Positions 26,618 to 34,411 of a stretch of DNA of 64,000 bases are shown here, piece by piece. The notes beneath the pieces were generated by a model. That model was not told where the DNA came from, searched no databases, and saw only the letters and a list, made by a program, of their open reading frames with translations. The position numbers and the translations under genes are program-made. Source of the DNA: CAXMNX01 sp964194845. GTDB taxonomy: Bacteria; Pseudomonadota; Alphaproteobacteria; Rhodobacterales; Rhodobacteraceae. The stretch is taken from positions 1-64,000 of the forward strand of contig CAXMNX010000110.1 in assembly GCA_964194845.1 (NCBI GenBank), written 5' to 3'. Every line of letters begins with the position of its first letter. Within the stretch, counting starts at the first letter, position 1.

Positions 26618-27802
26618 CTAAACCCCGACCGACACGATCGCCTCGGCCAGTATCGGCACCGTCTCGGCGTTTAACCCGGCGATATTCATCCGGCTGTCGC
26701 CGATCATGTAGATGCCGTGTTTTGCCCGAATTGTCTCGACCTGCTCGGGCGTCGCACCGATCCGCGAGAACATGCCCCGGTGATCGGCGATAAAATCGAA
26801 ACGATCCGAATTGGTGCGCTGGCGCAATTCTCCCGCAAGCTCGGTCCGCAGTTTCAACATGCCGTTTCGCACGTCCTCCAATTCGGTTTCCCAGTCTTTT
26901 CTAAGCGCGGCGTCCTCCAAAATCATCGTCACCACCCGCGCGCCGTGATCCGGCGGAAATGAATAATTCTGCCGGTTGAGATACGCCATTGTCGCCTGCG
27001 CCGAGGCCTTCGTGCTCGCGTCCCCGGTGACTGCCATCAGCAAGCCGGTGCGCTCTCGGTAGACGCCGAAGTTCTTCGAACAGCTCGCGGCGATAATCAT
27101 TTCCGGCATCCGCGACGCCAGAAGGCGAACGCCATACGCGTCTTCCTCCAAACCGTCCCCGAAGCCCTGATAGGCGATGTCGATGAACGGGACCGCGCCG
27201 GTTTTTTCCAGATGATCCGCAACCACCTGCCATTGCGCTTGGGTCAGATTTGCACCTGTCGGGTTATGGCAACAACCATGCAACAGCACCAGATCGCCCG
27301 CTTTGACGCCTGCCAGATCCGCCATCATCCCGTCGAAATCGACGCCGCGCGTGGCGTCATCGAAATAGCGATAAGGTTGCGACGGCACGCCTAAGTATTT
27401 GATAATAGACGGATGGTTCGGCCAGGTCGGGGTCGAGACCCATATCGTCGCGGCCCGGTCCGCGTATTGCATCAGCTCAAGCCCCTGCCTGATCGCGCCT
27501 GTGCCACCCGGCGTCGCGACAGCGGCCACCCGGTCAGCATTGACACTGTCGGCAAGGATCATTCCGCGCATGACGGCTGCAAAAGCCGGATCACCGGCCA
27601 GCCCGGTATAGGCTTTGGTCTCCTGCTCTTCGACCAGGCGCCGTTCGGCCGCTTTGACCGCGCGCATCACCGGCGTCTTACCGCCCGCGTCGCGGTATAC
27701 TCCGACGCCGAGGTCAATCTTGTCGGTGCGCGGGTCTTCGCGAAATGCCGCCATCAAAGCGAGGATTTTATCTGCGGGTTGCGGTTTCAGGTTGGTCAGC
27801 AT
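26618..27802 (-). CDS. Aromatic/aspartate aminotransferase
   Basis: Class I aminotransferase (AspC/TyrB subgroup), 394 residues. CCHNPTGANLT (about 177-187), the PLP Lys243 in SCSKNFGVYRERTG and Arg251 are conserved, and the C-terminal substrate Arg lies in DSRMNIAGL. It exchanges amino groups between aromatic or dicarboxylic amino acids and 2-oxoglutarate. First in sequence after the convergent catabolic cluster and 12 bp downstream of the GNAT gene, so it may be the last gene of an sseA-GNAT-aminotransferase unit. Aspartate against aromatic preference cannot be decided from the motifs. Confidence 0.88.
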   Translation of the reverse strand: MLTNLKPQPADKILALMAAFREDPRTDKIDLGVGVYRDAGGKTPVMRAVKAAERRLVEEQETKAYTGLAGDPAFAAVMRGMILADSVNADRVAAVATPGGTGAIRQGLELMQYADRAATIWVSTPTWPNHPSIIKYLGVPSQPYRYFDDATRGVDFDGMMADLAGVKAGDLVLLHGCCHNPTGANLTQAQWQVVADHLEKTGAVPFIDIAYQGFGDGLEEDAYGVRLLASRMPEMIIAASCSKNFGVYRERTGLLMAVTGDASTKASAQATMAYLNRQNYSFPPDHGARVVTMILEDAALRKDWETELEDVRNGMLKLRTELAGELRQRTNSDRFDFIADHRGMFSRIGATPEQVETIRAKHGIYMIGDSRMNIAGLNAETVPILAEAIVSVGV

Positions 27803-27814
27803 CGGCGGCCTCCG

Positions 27815-28381
27815 TCAGGATGGAATGCGCGAGATATCGCGGTCGCGGGTCAAAACGCGCGTGCGGTCATCCCGCCTTACAGGCGTAAACCCGTGTTTTT
27901 GATAGGTAGCAAGCGCGCGCGGATGGTCAAGCGTGCAGGTGTTCACCGTCAGCTTGGTCGTGCCGGACCGGCCCCAGGCCATCAGCAGGGCCGTCTTTAG
28001 CAACCACGCACCCAGCCCCTTGCCCACCGCTTCGGGCACCAGCCCGAAATATGCCAGGTCAATCACGCCCTCGCCCGCATCCTCCAGCAGAAAGAAGCCC
28101 TGCGGCCAGCCGTGATCCAGCAGCGTATAAAGCGCCATTCGATCGCCCGTAAGCCAGTCCTGAAGCTCGGACTGCTCGCGTTCGTGCATATCTTCCCAGG
28201 CGTAATCCCGCCCCACCGCGTCATAAAGCGTCAGAAACCACCAAAGCGGCGCGCCCTCGGACCTGAGCAGCGCCGCCGTTGATCCCACCGGCAGATGCGG
28301 CCAGTCAAATTCCGGGCACGCGTCCATCTCAAGCCAGGTGATCGTGTAGTTTACCTTTGTCCCGGCTTTCTGAAGTGTCAT
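27815..28381 (-). CDS. GNAT family N-acetyltransferase
   Basis: A 188-residue GCN5-related acetyltransferase. The acetyl-CoA-binding motif A is VPEAVGKGLGAWLLKTAL (about 120-137), followed by the NTCTLDHPRALATYQKHGF end of the fold. The start at 28381 overlaps the sseA stop (ATGA) and is preceded by AGGTGGG, so translation is coupled. The family acts on varied amines; neither substrate nor physiological role can be inferred from the neighbours (a sulfurtransferase and an aminotransferase). Confidence 0.85.
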   Translation of the reverse strand: MTLQKAGTKVNYTITWLEMDACPEFDWPHLPVGSTAALLRSEGAPLWWFLTLYDAVGRDYAWEDMHEREQSELQDWLTGDRMALYTLLDHGWPQGFFLLEDAGEGVIDLAYFGLVPEAVGKGLGAWLLKTALLMAWGRSGTTKLTVNTCTLDHPRALATYQKHGFTPVRRDDRTRVLTRDRDISRIPS

Positions 28382-29226
28382 CCCACCTCGACCTTCAGAT
28401 CGCCATACATGCCCCATTCAGCCCAAGAGCCATCGTAAAGCGAATGCTGCCGGTGGCCGATCCGTTCAAGCGCGAGGTTGATAACCGCCGCCGTCACGCC
28501 CGACCCGCAGGTGGTGATCGCGGGCTTGGCCAGATCGACGCCCGCGTTGGCGAAGGCCATTTTCAGGTCATCGGGCGACTTCATCGTACCGTCGCCGTTC
28601 AGGAATGCGGCAACTTCCATGCTCTTTGACCCGGGAATATGCCCGCCGCGCAGGCCGGGGCGGGGTTCCGGGACTTCGCCGCGAAACCGTCCGGCGGGCC
28701 GCGCATCCAGGATCTCATGGTCCCCCAACTTCGACGCTGCCGCCACCTGCGTCACGTCGCGGACCAGATGATTCTGGCGGCTGACGGTGATGTGCCGGTC
28801 GCGCATCATCGGCGCCATGTCTTCGGTCGCGCGGCCTTCGGCCCGCCACTTGGGATAGCCGCCATCCAGCACCGCGATGTCGATCTTGCCCATAAGCCGG
28901 AAAAGCCACCAGACACGCGCGGCCGAAAACAACCCCGCACCGTCGTAAACCACCACCTGATGCCCATCGCCCACGCCCATCGCCCGCATCCGGGATATGA
29001 ATTTTTCCGTGGGCGGCACCATGTGCGGCAGCTCGGACCGCTGATCGCTGATCTCGTCGATGTCAAAGAAACGCGCGCCGGGAATGTGGCCTGCGGCATA
29101 GTCAGCAAGGGCGTCGCGGTTCATCGCGGGCAGATACCACGAGGCGTCGAATATCCTGAGGTCCGGGTCCTTCAGATGCGCGTCCAGCCAGTTGGTTGAA
29201 ACGAGGGTTTTCGGATCATCTGACAT
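28378..29226 (-). CDS. sseA: 3-mercaptopyruvate sulfurtransferase
   Basis: Moves sulfur from 3-mercaptopyruvate to thiol acceptors or cyanide. The 282-residue protein has two rhodanese domains (about 5-130 inactive, 155-280 active), with the catalytic Cys240 in CGSGVTA. That loop is the mercaptopyruvate type rather than the CRKGVTA of thiosulfate rhodaneses. First gene of a compact unit with the GNAT and aminotransferase genes; aminotransferases of that class can make mercaptopyruvate from cysteine, so a shared role in cysteine breakdown is possible. Confidence 0.9.
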   Translation of the reverse strand: MSDDPKTLVSTNWLDAHLKDPDLRIFDASWYLPAMNRDALADYAAGHIPGARFFDIDEISDQRSELPHMVPPTEKFISRMRAMGVGDGHQVVVYDGAGLFSAARVWWLFRLMGKIDIAVLDGGYPKWRAEGRATEDMAPMMRDRHITVSRQNHLVRDVTQVAAASKLGDHEILDARPAGRFRGEVPEPRPGLRGGHIPGSKSMEVAAFLNGDGTMKSPDDLKMAFANAGVDLAKPAITTCGSGVTAAVINLALERIGHRQHSLYDGSWAEWGMYGDLKVEVG

Positions 29227-29421
29227 GGCGCGCTCTCGCTAGGTATCAACGCTTTGGTGCTACGCCGGGTGCGGAAGGATGGCAAGGTTTGGGGGGTGGT
29301 GGAGCCCAGGGTGGTCAGTGGGTGTCTGGACCACTCACGTACCTGCACTCAACTCGACACTTCGAACTGCCGCTTTCGGCAAGTAGAATAAGCATATTGG
29401 CATTAGCAGCAGCTAGATTTT

Positions 29422-30105
29422 CTATAAATTATTATCCAGACACTCGACAATTTCCACCCGCGCAGGGTCGCGCAGAATTTTCGCGTATTTGTACTTAAAA
29501 ACACCACTGGACAAATCAACGATCTGTTCGGCGACCCAACTAGCATCCAACATTGTTTCGGTGTCTTCCCGAGTTCCATCCCAAAAGGAAGTTCTGATGC
29601 CGGAAGGCGCGGCGACGAGGACCTTGCCGATTCCATGATCCCGAACAAGAGACGCCCCGAGCATACCCAGCCCGGACTTGGTGGCACAGTATGCCGGTTC
29701 CATTTCTCGCGGTGTATATTGCGAGCTTGAGGTTATGAAAATCACCTTAAGGGGCGACGTCGCTTTCGCTTTTAGTCTCTGCGTCAACATCATAGGAACT
29801 AGCAGACCTACATTCACCATTGTCTGTAGATCATCGTCGCTTAGGCTGTCGATATGCCCCCTTTGGAGGTAACCAGCAGCGTAAATCAGAGTATTTACGT
29901 TTGGAAAGTTTCTTAACACGCGATCAATATCGTTGCCTAATTGCGCTGATATGCCCGTGATAGAGAGTTCCTGAAAATACGCCCCTTCCAAATTCCGGTC
30001 TTTGCGCCCGGTAATACAAAGATTGTGTCCATCTGAAATGTAATGCGCAGCAAGCTTTTCGCCGACACCAGAAGACCCGCCTACTATTAGGATGTTCTTA
30101 TTCAC
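29422..30105 (-). CDS. Short-chain dehydrogenase/reductase, AT-rich
   Basis: An SDR of about 227 residues: the cofactor loop GGSSGVG lies at about residues 9-15, NVNTLIYAAG matches the NNAG position, and the catalytic Ser (ITSSSQY) and YCATK motif are present. It probably binds NADP(H), with the Arg of TGRKDRN near the 2'-phosphate. The start is taken as GTG at 30105 with GGAGAGG upstream. Codon choice and base composition are plainly more AT-rich than in the flanking genes, pointing to recent acquisition. Non-coding DNA flanks it on both sides (195 and 430 bp). Substrate unknown. Confidence 0.8.
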   Translation of the reverse strand: MNKNILIVGGSSGVGEKLAAHYISDGHNLCITGRKDRNLEGAYFQELSITGISAQLGNDIDRVLRNFPNVNTLIYAAGYLQRGHIDSLSDDDLQTMVNVGLLVPMMLTQRLKAKATSPLKVIFITSSSQYTPREMEPAYCATKSGLGMLGASLVRDHGIGKVLVAAPSGIRTSFWDGTREDTETMLDASWVAEQIVDLSSGVFKYKYAKILRDPARVEIVECLDNNL

Positions 30106-30126
30106 TCCCACCTCTCCGAAAAACAA

Positions 30127-30538
30127 ACCAATTTGCGAGGCAAAAAAGACGATGCCTTAAGCCTCATTCTTTACCATTACGTGATGCGGCAACTCAATGT
30201 GAGTTTATCCAGTGAAGGAAGATCAGGCGTTCATCCTATGGGACGCCTTGGTTGAAATAGGCTCAGACCTGTCTTTTTCCGCGCCGCCAAATAGAGCCGC
30301 CCACAGACCAGCACCAACTCGCCGGGCCAGCGCCTGCCCGCGGGGGTGGCGCAGAAACGGCAATTCGGGGTGCTTTATGGCAAAGACCGCATCTTGCCGA
30401 TCCAAAACACACCACCCCAAATCAAGCGCCAGCCCGCCGGAATGGGCAGTCGTCGCCATTGTCGCTCGGACCAATGGCGCTCCAATGTCGACCCCGGCGC
30501 CTTCGGCTTGGTTCCGGGCTTGTTGGTGCCTCAGCCAC
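30127..30538. other. Intergenic region holding repeat copy B
   Basis: About 410 bp without a supported gene. The part from 30127 to about 30240 is AT-rich and is the likely promoter side of the SDR gene. The rest is mostly the dispersed element at 30321-30456. Frames here are short and lack conserved domains. Confidence 0.6.
30321..30456. repeat. Dispersed 140-bp intergenic element, copy B
   Basis: Shares GCCGGGCCAGCGCCTGCCCG exactly with copy A at 17406 and stays alignable over about 135 bp (GGGTGGCGC, GCTTTATGNCAAA, GCATCTT, ACACACCA, AAGCGCC-GCCCGCCG). Its right arm is decayed compared with copy A. Confidence 0.68.
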
Positions 30539-31813
30539 CTACCCATTCTCCCGCAAAACCGCCCCCGCCAGATATAATGACCCGCAAATCAGCACCCGCG
30601 CGCCCGGCTCGCGCTCCAATATTCCCGCCAGCGCCTCGTCCACCGACCCCGCCATCCGCGCCATCAACCCAACACTTTCCGCCGCCGCCGCCGTGTCTTC
30701 CGCAGGCAACGTCGCGGTCTCACCCGGGATCGCAACCGCGCTCAGGCTTTCCGCCTCAGCCGCGAGCGGCTCCAGATATCCCGCCACGTCCTTGGTCGAC
30801 AGCATCCCGCAGATCAGATGCGTCGGGCGCTTTGGCAAACGGGCAAGCGTCTCAGCCAGTGCAGCACCCGCCGCCGGGTTGTGACCGCCGTCGAGCCATA
30901 GCTCGGCGTCACCCGCCATCTCAATCAGCGGCCCGCGTCTCAGCCGCTGCATCCGCGCGGGCCAGAACGCATCCGTCACCGCGCCATCGCAGGCAGCCTC
31001 ACCGAAGCCCAGATACCTGAGTGCGGCCAACGCCATCCCGGCATTGCCGATCTGGTGTGGCCCGCGCAGATTGGGAAGCGGCAGGTCCAGCAAGCCGGTT
31101 TCGTCCTGATAGACCATGCGCCCGCGTTCCTCGAACACATGCCAGTGCTGCCCATAGGCAATGACCGGCGCGCCAAACCTCGCCGCTTCGGCCTCTATCA
31201 CCTCCAACGCTTCCTCGTGCTGCGGCCCAACCACAACTGGCACGCCGCGCTTGATGATACCGGCTTTCTGAAACGCGATCTCCGGGATGGTTTCCCCAAG
31301 AAATTGCTGATGATCGAGGTCAATCTTCGTGATAATCGTCAGCTTTGGCGCAGCGATAACGTTGGTCGCGTCATGCCGCCCGCCAAGGCCCACTTCCAGC
31401 AGCGTCCAATCCGCCGCCTCGCGTGCGAAGGCCAGGAAAGCGGCAACGGTCGTAATCTCGAAATAAGTGATCGAGCCACCGTCGTTGGCGTTGTAAACCT
31501 CGTCCAGAAAATCCGACAGCCGATCTTCGTCGATAATCTCGCCCGCCACCCGGATGCGTTCGTGAAAGCGCGCCAGGTGCGGCGATGTATAGGCGTGAAC
31601 GACCTGGCCCCCGGCCTCCAGCCCGGCGCGGATCATCGCCTGCGTCGACCCTTTGCCGTTGGTGCCCGCCACATGAACCACCGGCGGTGACGCCTCGTGC
31701 GGGTTCCCGACAGCCTCAAGGCACCGCCACATGCGGTCCAGCGTCAGGTCAATAATCTTCGGATGCAGCGCCATCATCCGATCAAGGATGGCGTCGGACC
31801 TCATTGTCGTCAT
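30539..31813 (-). CDS. folC: Dihydrofolate synthase / folylpolyglutamate synthase
   Basis: Adds glutamate to dihydropteroate and to folates. The 424-residue Mur-ligase-type protein has the P-loop GTNGKGST at residues 50-57, the FEITT/LLEVGLGGRHDATN region, the ITKIDLDHQQFLG motif and WLDGGHNPAA in the C-terminal domain. It follows accD with no gap (accD stop immediately before its ATG), the common accD-folC operon. An ATG three codons later is an alternative start. Confidence 0.94.
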   Translation of the reverse strand: MTTMRSDAILDRMMALHPKIIDLTLDRMWRCLEAVGNPHEASPPVVHVAGTNGKGSTQAMIRAGLEAGGQVVHAYTSPHLARFHERIRVAGEIIDEDRLSDFLDEVYNANDGGSITYFEITTVAAFLAFAREAADWTLLEVGLGGRHDATNVIAAPKLTIITKIDLDHQQFLGETIPEIAFQKAGIIKRGVPVVVGPQHEEALEVIEAEAARFGAPVIAYGQHWHVFEERGRMVYQDETGLLDLPLPNLRGPHQIGNAGMALAALRYLGFGEAACDGAVTDAFWPARMQRLRRGPLIEMAGDAELWLDGGHNPAAGAALAETLARLPKRPTHLICGMLSTKDVAGYLEPLAAEAESLSAVAIPGETATLPAEDTAAAAESVGLMARMAGSVDEALAGILEREPGARVLICGSLYLAGAVLRENG

Positions 31814-32779
31814 TCAACCGGTCTTTTCAGATTTCGATGCGGCGGCTTTCTTCGCCGGTTTATCCGTCTTCGGCTTGTCTTCGGTCGGCACTTCGGGTTC
31901 CGGCGGCGGCAGATCACCGCGCACCGCGGGCGATTGTCCCGTCAGCATCCGAATGATCGTGACCAGTTCGTGCTTGATGTCTCGGCGATGGGTCACGCGA
32001 TCCAGCATCCCGTGATCCAGCAGATATTCGGCTCGCTGAAAGCCTTCGGGCAATTTTTCCCGGATTGTCTGTTCGATCACGCGCGGGCCTGCAAAACAGA
32101 TCAGAGCGTTCGGCTCTGCAATGTGGACATCACCCAGCATTGCGTAAGACGCGGTGACACCGCCCGTCGTCGGGTGCGTCAGGACCACGATGTAAGGCAG
32201 CCCGGCATCGCGCACCATTTCCACGGCGACCGTGGTGCGCGGCATCTGCATCAGGCTGAGAATGCCTTCCTGCATCCGCGCGCCCCCCGCGGCGGAAAAC
32301 AGCACCAGCGGGCGCTTCATCTCGACCGCGCGTTCGGCGGCGGCAATTATGGCGTTGCCGACATACATGCCCATCGACCCGCCCATGAAGCTGAAATCCT
32401 GGGCGGCCGCGACAATCGGCGTCCGCCCGATCTCGCCTTCGACCACCAGCATCGCCTCTTTTTCAAGCGTCGATTTCTGCGCGGTTTTCAGACGCTCGGG
32501 ATACTTTTTCTGATCCTTGAAATGAAGCGGATCCACGACCGGGAACGGCACCTCAATTTCAATGAATATGCCATTGTCAAAGAGCGAGAGAAACCGGTCG
32601 CGCGGCTGCAACGCCATGTGATGATCGCAGTTCGTGCAAACGGCCATATTTTCCGCCAGCTCGCGATGGAAAAGCATCGTCCCGCATTCCGGGCATTTCG
32701 ACCAAAGGTTTTCCGGCACCTCGCGGCGCGAAAACAGCGAGTTGATCTTCGGTCTGACGTAGTTGGAAATCCAGTTCAT
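31814..32779 (-). CDS. accD: Acetyl-CoA carboxylase carboxyltransferase subunit beta
   Basis: Beta subunit of the carboxyltransferase making malonyl-CoA. The 321-residue protein has the N-terminal zinc ribbon (CPECG and CTNCD, residues about 29-52), the LVVEGEIGRTPIV and SFMGGSMGMYVGNAI core and the oxyanion-type GGARMQEG. The last 40 residues form a Pro/Lys-rich tail that looks disordered. The alpha subunit gene is not in the window. Operon with folC. Confidence 0.95.
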   Translation of the reverse strand: MNWISNYVRPKINSLFSRREVPENLWSKCPECGTMLFHRELAENMAVCTNCDHHMALQPRDRFLSLFDNGIFIEIEVPFPVVDPLHFKDQKKYPERLKTAQKSTLEKEAMLVVEGEIGRTPIVAAAQDFSFMGGSMGMYVGNAIIAAAERAVEMKRPLVLFSAAGGARMQEGILSLMQMPRTTVAVEMVRDAGLPYIVVLTHPTTGGVTASYAMLGDVHIAEPNALICFAGPRVIEQTIREKLPEGFQRAEYLLDHGMLDRVTHRRDIKHELVTIIRMLTGQSPAVRGDLPPPEPEVPTEDKPKTDKPAKKAAASKSEKTG

Positions 32780-32847
32780 GCCTGGCCCGTGGCGATGAAA
32801 GCGTTAACCCCAGATAATTGCCACGCGCGGGATATGCAATCGGTCGC

Positions 32848-33744
32848 TTAATTGGCCAGCAAACGCCGGATGACCCACCAGATCGCGATCAGAACGGCGA
32901 CGTCCAGCGCCAAAACCGGTGAAAGCGCAATCGGGGCGCCCAGCCCCTCGTCCCGAACCCAAAGGCCAAGGCCAAGGCCGGAAATGGACCCTTGCGTGGA
33001 AATCACTGCAACGCCCATGAAGTTGTTGGCGAAATGGAATCCCCAGGCAGCACCAATGCTGCCGGTGCGCGCGGTCAGATCCCCGGCGAGAAGTCCAAAC
33101 AACGTCGCGTATCCGACAATGATCCAGCTGTTCGCACCGGGAAGCCCCGGAATATAATGGACCAAACCGAATATCACCGCCGGCAGTCCCAGCCAGATGA
33201 CCGGCGTTTTCAACCGCGCCGCCAGTTGGGTTTGCAGATAGCCGCGAAAGAACACCTCTTCCGCGCCCGTTTGGATCAAAACGGCGACAAATGCGGCGGG
33301 AAGCCAGGCCAGCCAAATCGTGACCGGCAGGTTCCGCCGGACAAAATCTCCGCCCGTATTAGACAGCACGGCAATGATCGCCGCGAAAGAAAGCGCCAGT
33401 GCGGCCGCCACGACAAAATGGCGCAAAAGACGGGATGCCGGACCGGTCAGCGACCGGCCCCTGGCCCCTTGCCAGGCCCGCACCGCGACATAGGTCCCGA
33501 ACCCAAGACCTGCGACCAGCAACAGCTGGCTGACAGCACCACCCGGGCTTTGCCCGCCTGCCCCGACCACTTGCCGGAAGGTACGCACCAGGTCGGCATC
33601 GAGCCAGATCGACACGATGCCAACGATTGCCCCGATCCAAAGCACCAGGACCGCCAGCGCCGTCACAACGCCCGCAACCAGCCGCCAGATTGCCGGATCC
33701 GGGGTCGCAATGGCAATCATCGGGCGATAGCAGCGATAGGACAT
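32848..33744 (-). CDS. CPBP family intramembrane glutamic endopeptidase
   Basis: An inner-membrane protein of about 298 residues with roughly eight hydrophobic segments. The CPBP/Abi signature is visible: GAEEVFFRGYLQ (EExxxR motif), then GLVHYIPG and HFANNF with the later catalytic His and Asn. The family includes CAAX-processing type proteases and bacteriocin-immunity proteins; no role is evident. The start at 33744 (MSYRCYRP) is a compromise: the frame is open further upstream but lacks hydrophobic or conserved content there, and no clear ribosome binding site was seen. Confidence 0.8.
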   Translation of the reverse strand: MSYRCYRPMIAIATPDPAIWRLVAGVVTALAVLVLWIGAIVGIVSIWLDADLVRTFRQVVGAGGQSPGGAVSQLLLVAGLGFGTYVAVRAWQGARGRSLTGPASRLLRHFVVAAALALSFAAIIAVLSNTGGDFVRRNLPVTIWLAWLPAAFVAVLIQTGAEEVFFRGYLQTQLAARLKTPVIWLGLPAVIFGLVHYIPGLPGANSWIIVGYATLFGLLAGDLTARTGSIGAAWGFHFANNFMGVAVISTQGSISGLGLGLWVRDEGLGAPIALSPVLALDVAVLIAIWWVIRRLLAN

Positions 33745-33893
33745 GGGCGCGAGCCTAGCGCATGATGACATTGGATGGAATCGGGTCGAATTTGGCTCTA
33801 TGTCATCTTGCGCTGGCGGCCACGACGCCCGCGTCAATTCGGATCTCTTCCGCGCGATAAGAAATCGTTAACCGTGATCAGCGATGAACACAT

Positions 33894-34316
33894 ATGCGTT
33901 CTAAGACGGCTATAATTCTGCTTGCCTGGGAGATTTCCTGCGTCACCGCGCAGAGCGGGCATTTGCTTTTGGAGAAACCACCCAAGCTGCAATTTCATGC
34001 GGGGATCTCCGATTGGGAATTCTATTTTGGCGCACCAATGCCCGTTGCCGATCCGCCACCCGAATGCGCACTGACCGGTCTTTGCCAAAGCCAGACAATA
34101 TCGCTGGCCCGGTGCCGAGAGATTCCGGAATGCGGGTATATGCCGCCGATATTCGGGGTCCAGACGCCGCACGGCCATTCAAATGGCAAAGACCACCAAA
34201 CATCATCCGGGGCGGCCGCGAACATCCCGATCCCGCCCTCGGCCACATTGCTCTTGGGCGGCGCGCTTCTTGTGCCTCTGTTGCTGCCACGCCGGTCACG
34301 ACGCCGACGCCGGTAG
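33894..34316 (+). CDS. Small exported protein with C-terminal sorting-like tail
   Basis: A 140-residue protein not recognised as any family. It has a possible N-terminal signal (MRSKTAIILLAWEISCVTAQ), a Cys-containing middle (CALTGLC, CREIPECG) and a tail consisting of IPIPPS, a hydrophobic stretch and a run of Arg. That three-part tail resembles the VPLPA/PEP-CTERM signals processed by exosortase-type enzymes. It is upstream of ilvD on the same strand with a 95-bp gap. Coding status is moderately supported: the two-ended architecture is unlikely by chance, but no homologue is known to me. Confidence 0.5.
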   Translation: MRSKTAIILLAWEISCVTAQSGHLLLEKPPKLQFHAGISDWEFYFGAPMPVADPPPECALTGLCQSQTISLARCREIPECGYMPPIFGVQTPHGHSNGKDHQTSSGAAANIPIPPSATLLLGGALLVPLLLPRRSRRRRR

Positions 34317-34411
34317 CTTCCGCGAAAATCCCCCAAAGTGATGACGCCGGCCTTGTCGCCAGCGGGGCGCTGGCCTATGCCTGCCGCTGATCCGCGCGAG
34401 AGAGGCCCGTG

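Noticed and set aside
33894..34316. Antisense frame over this gene extending into ilvD (34022-34942)
   Set aside because: It overlaps the well-supported ilvD gene on the opposite strand and shows no domain.
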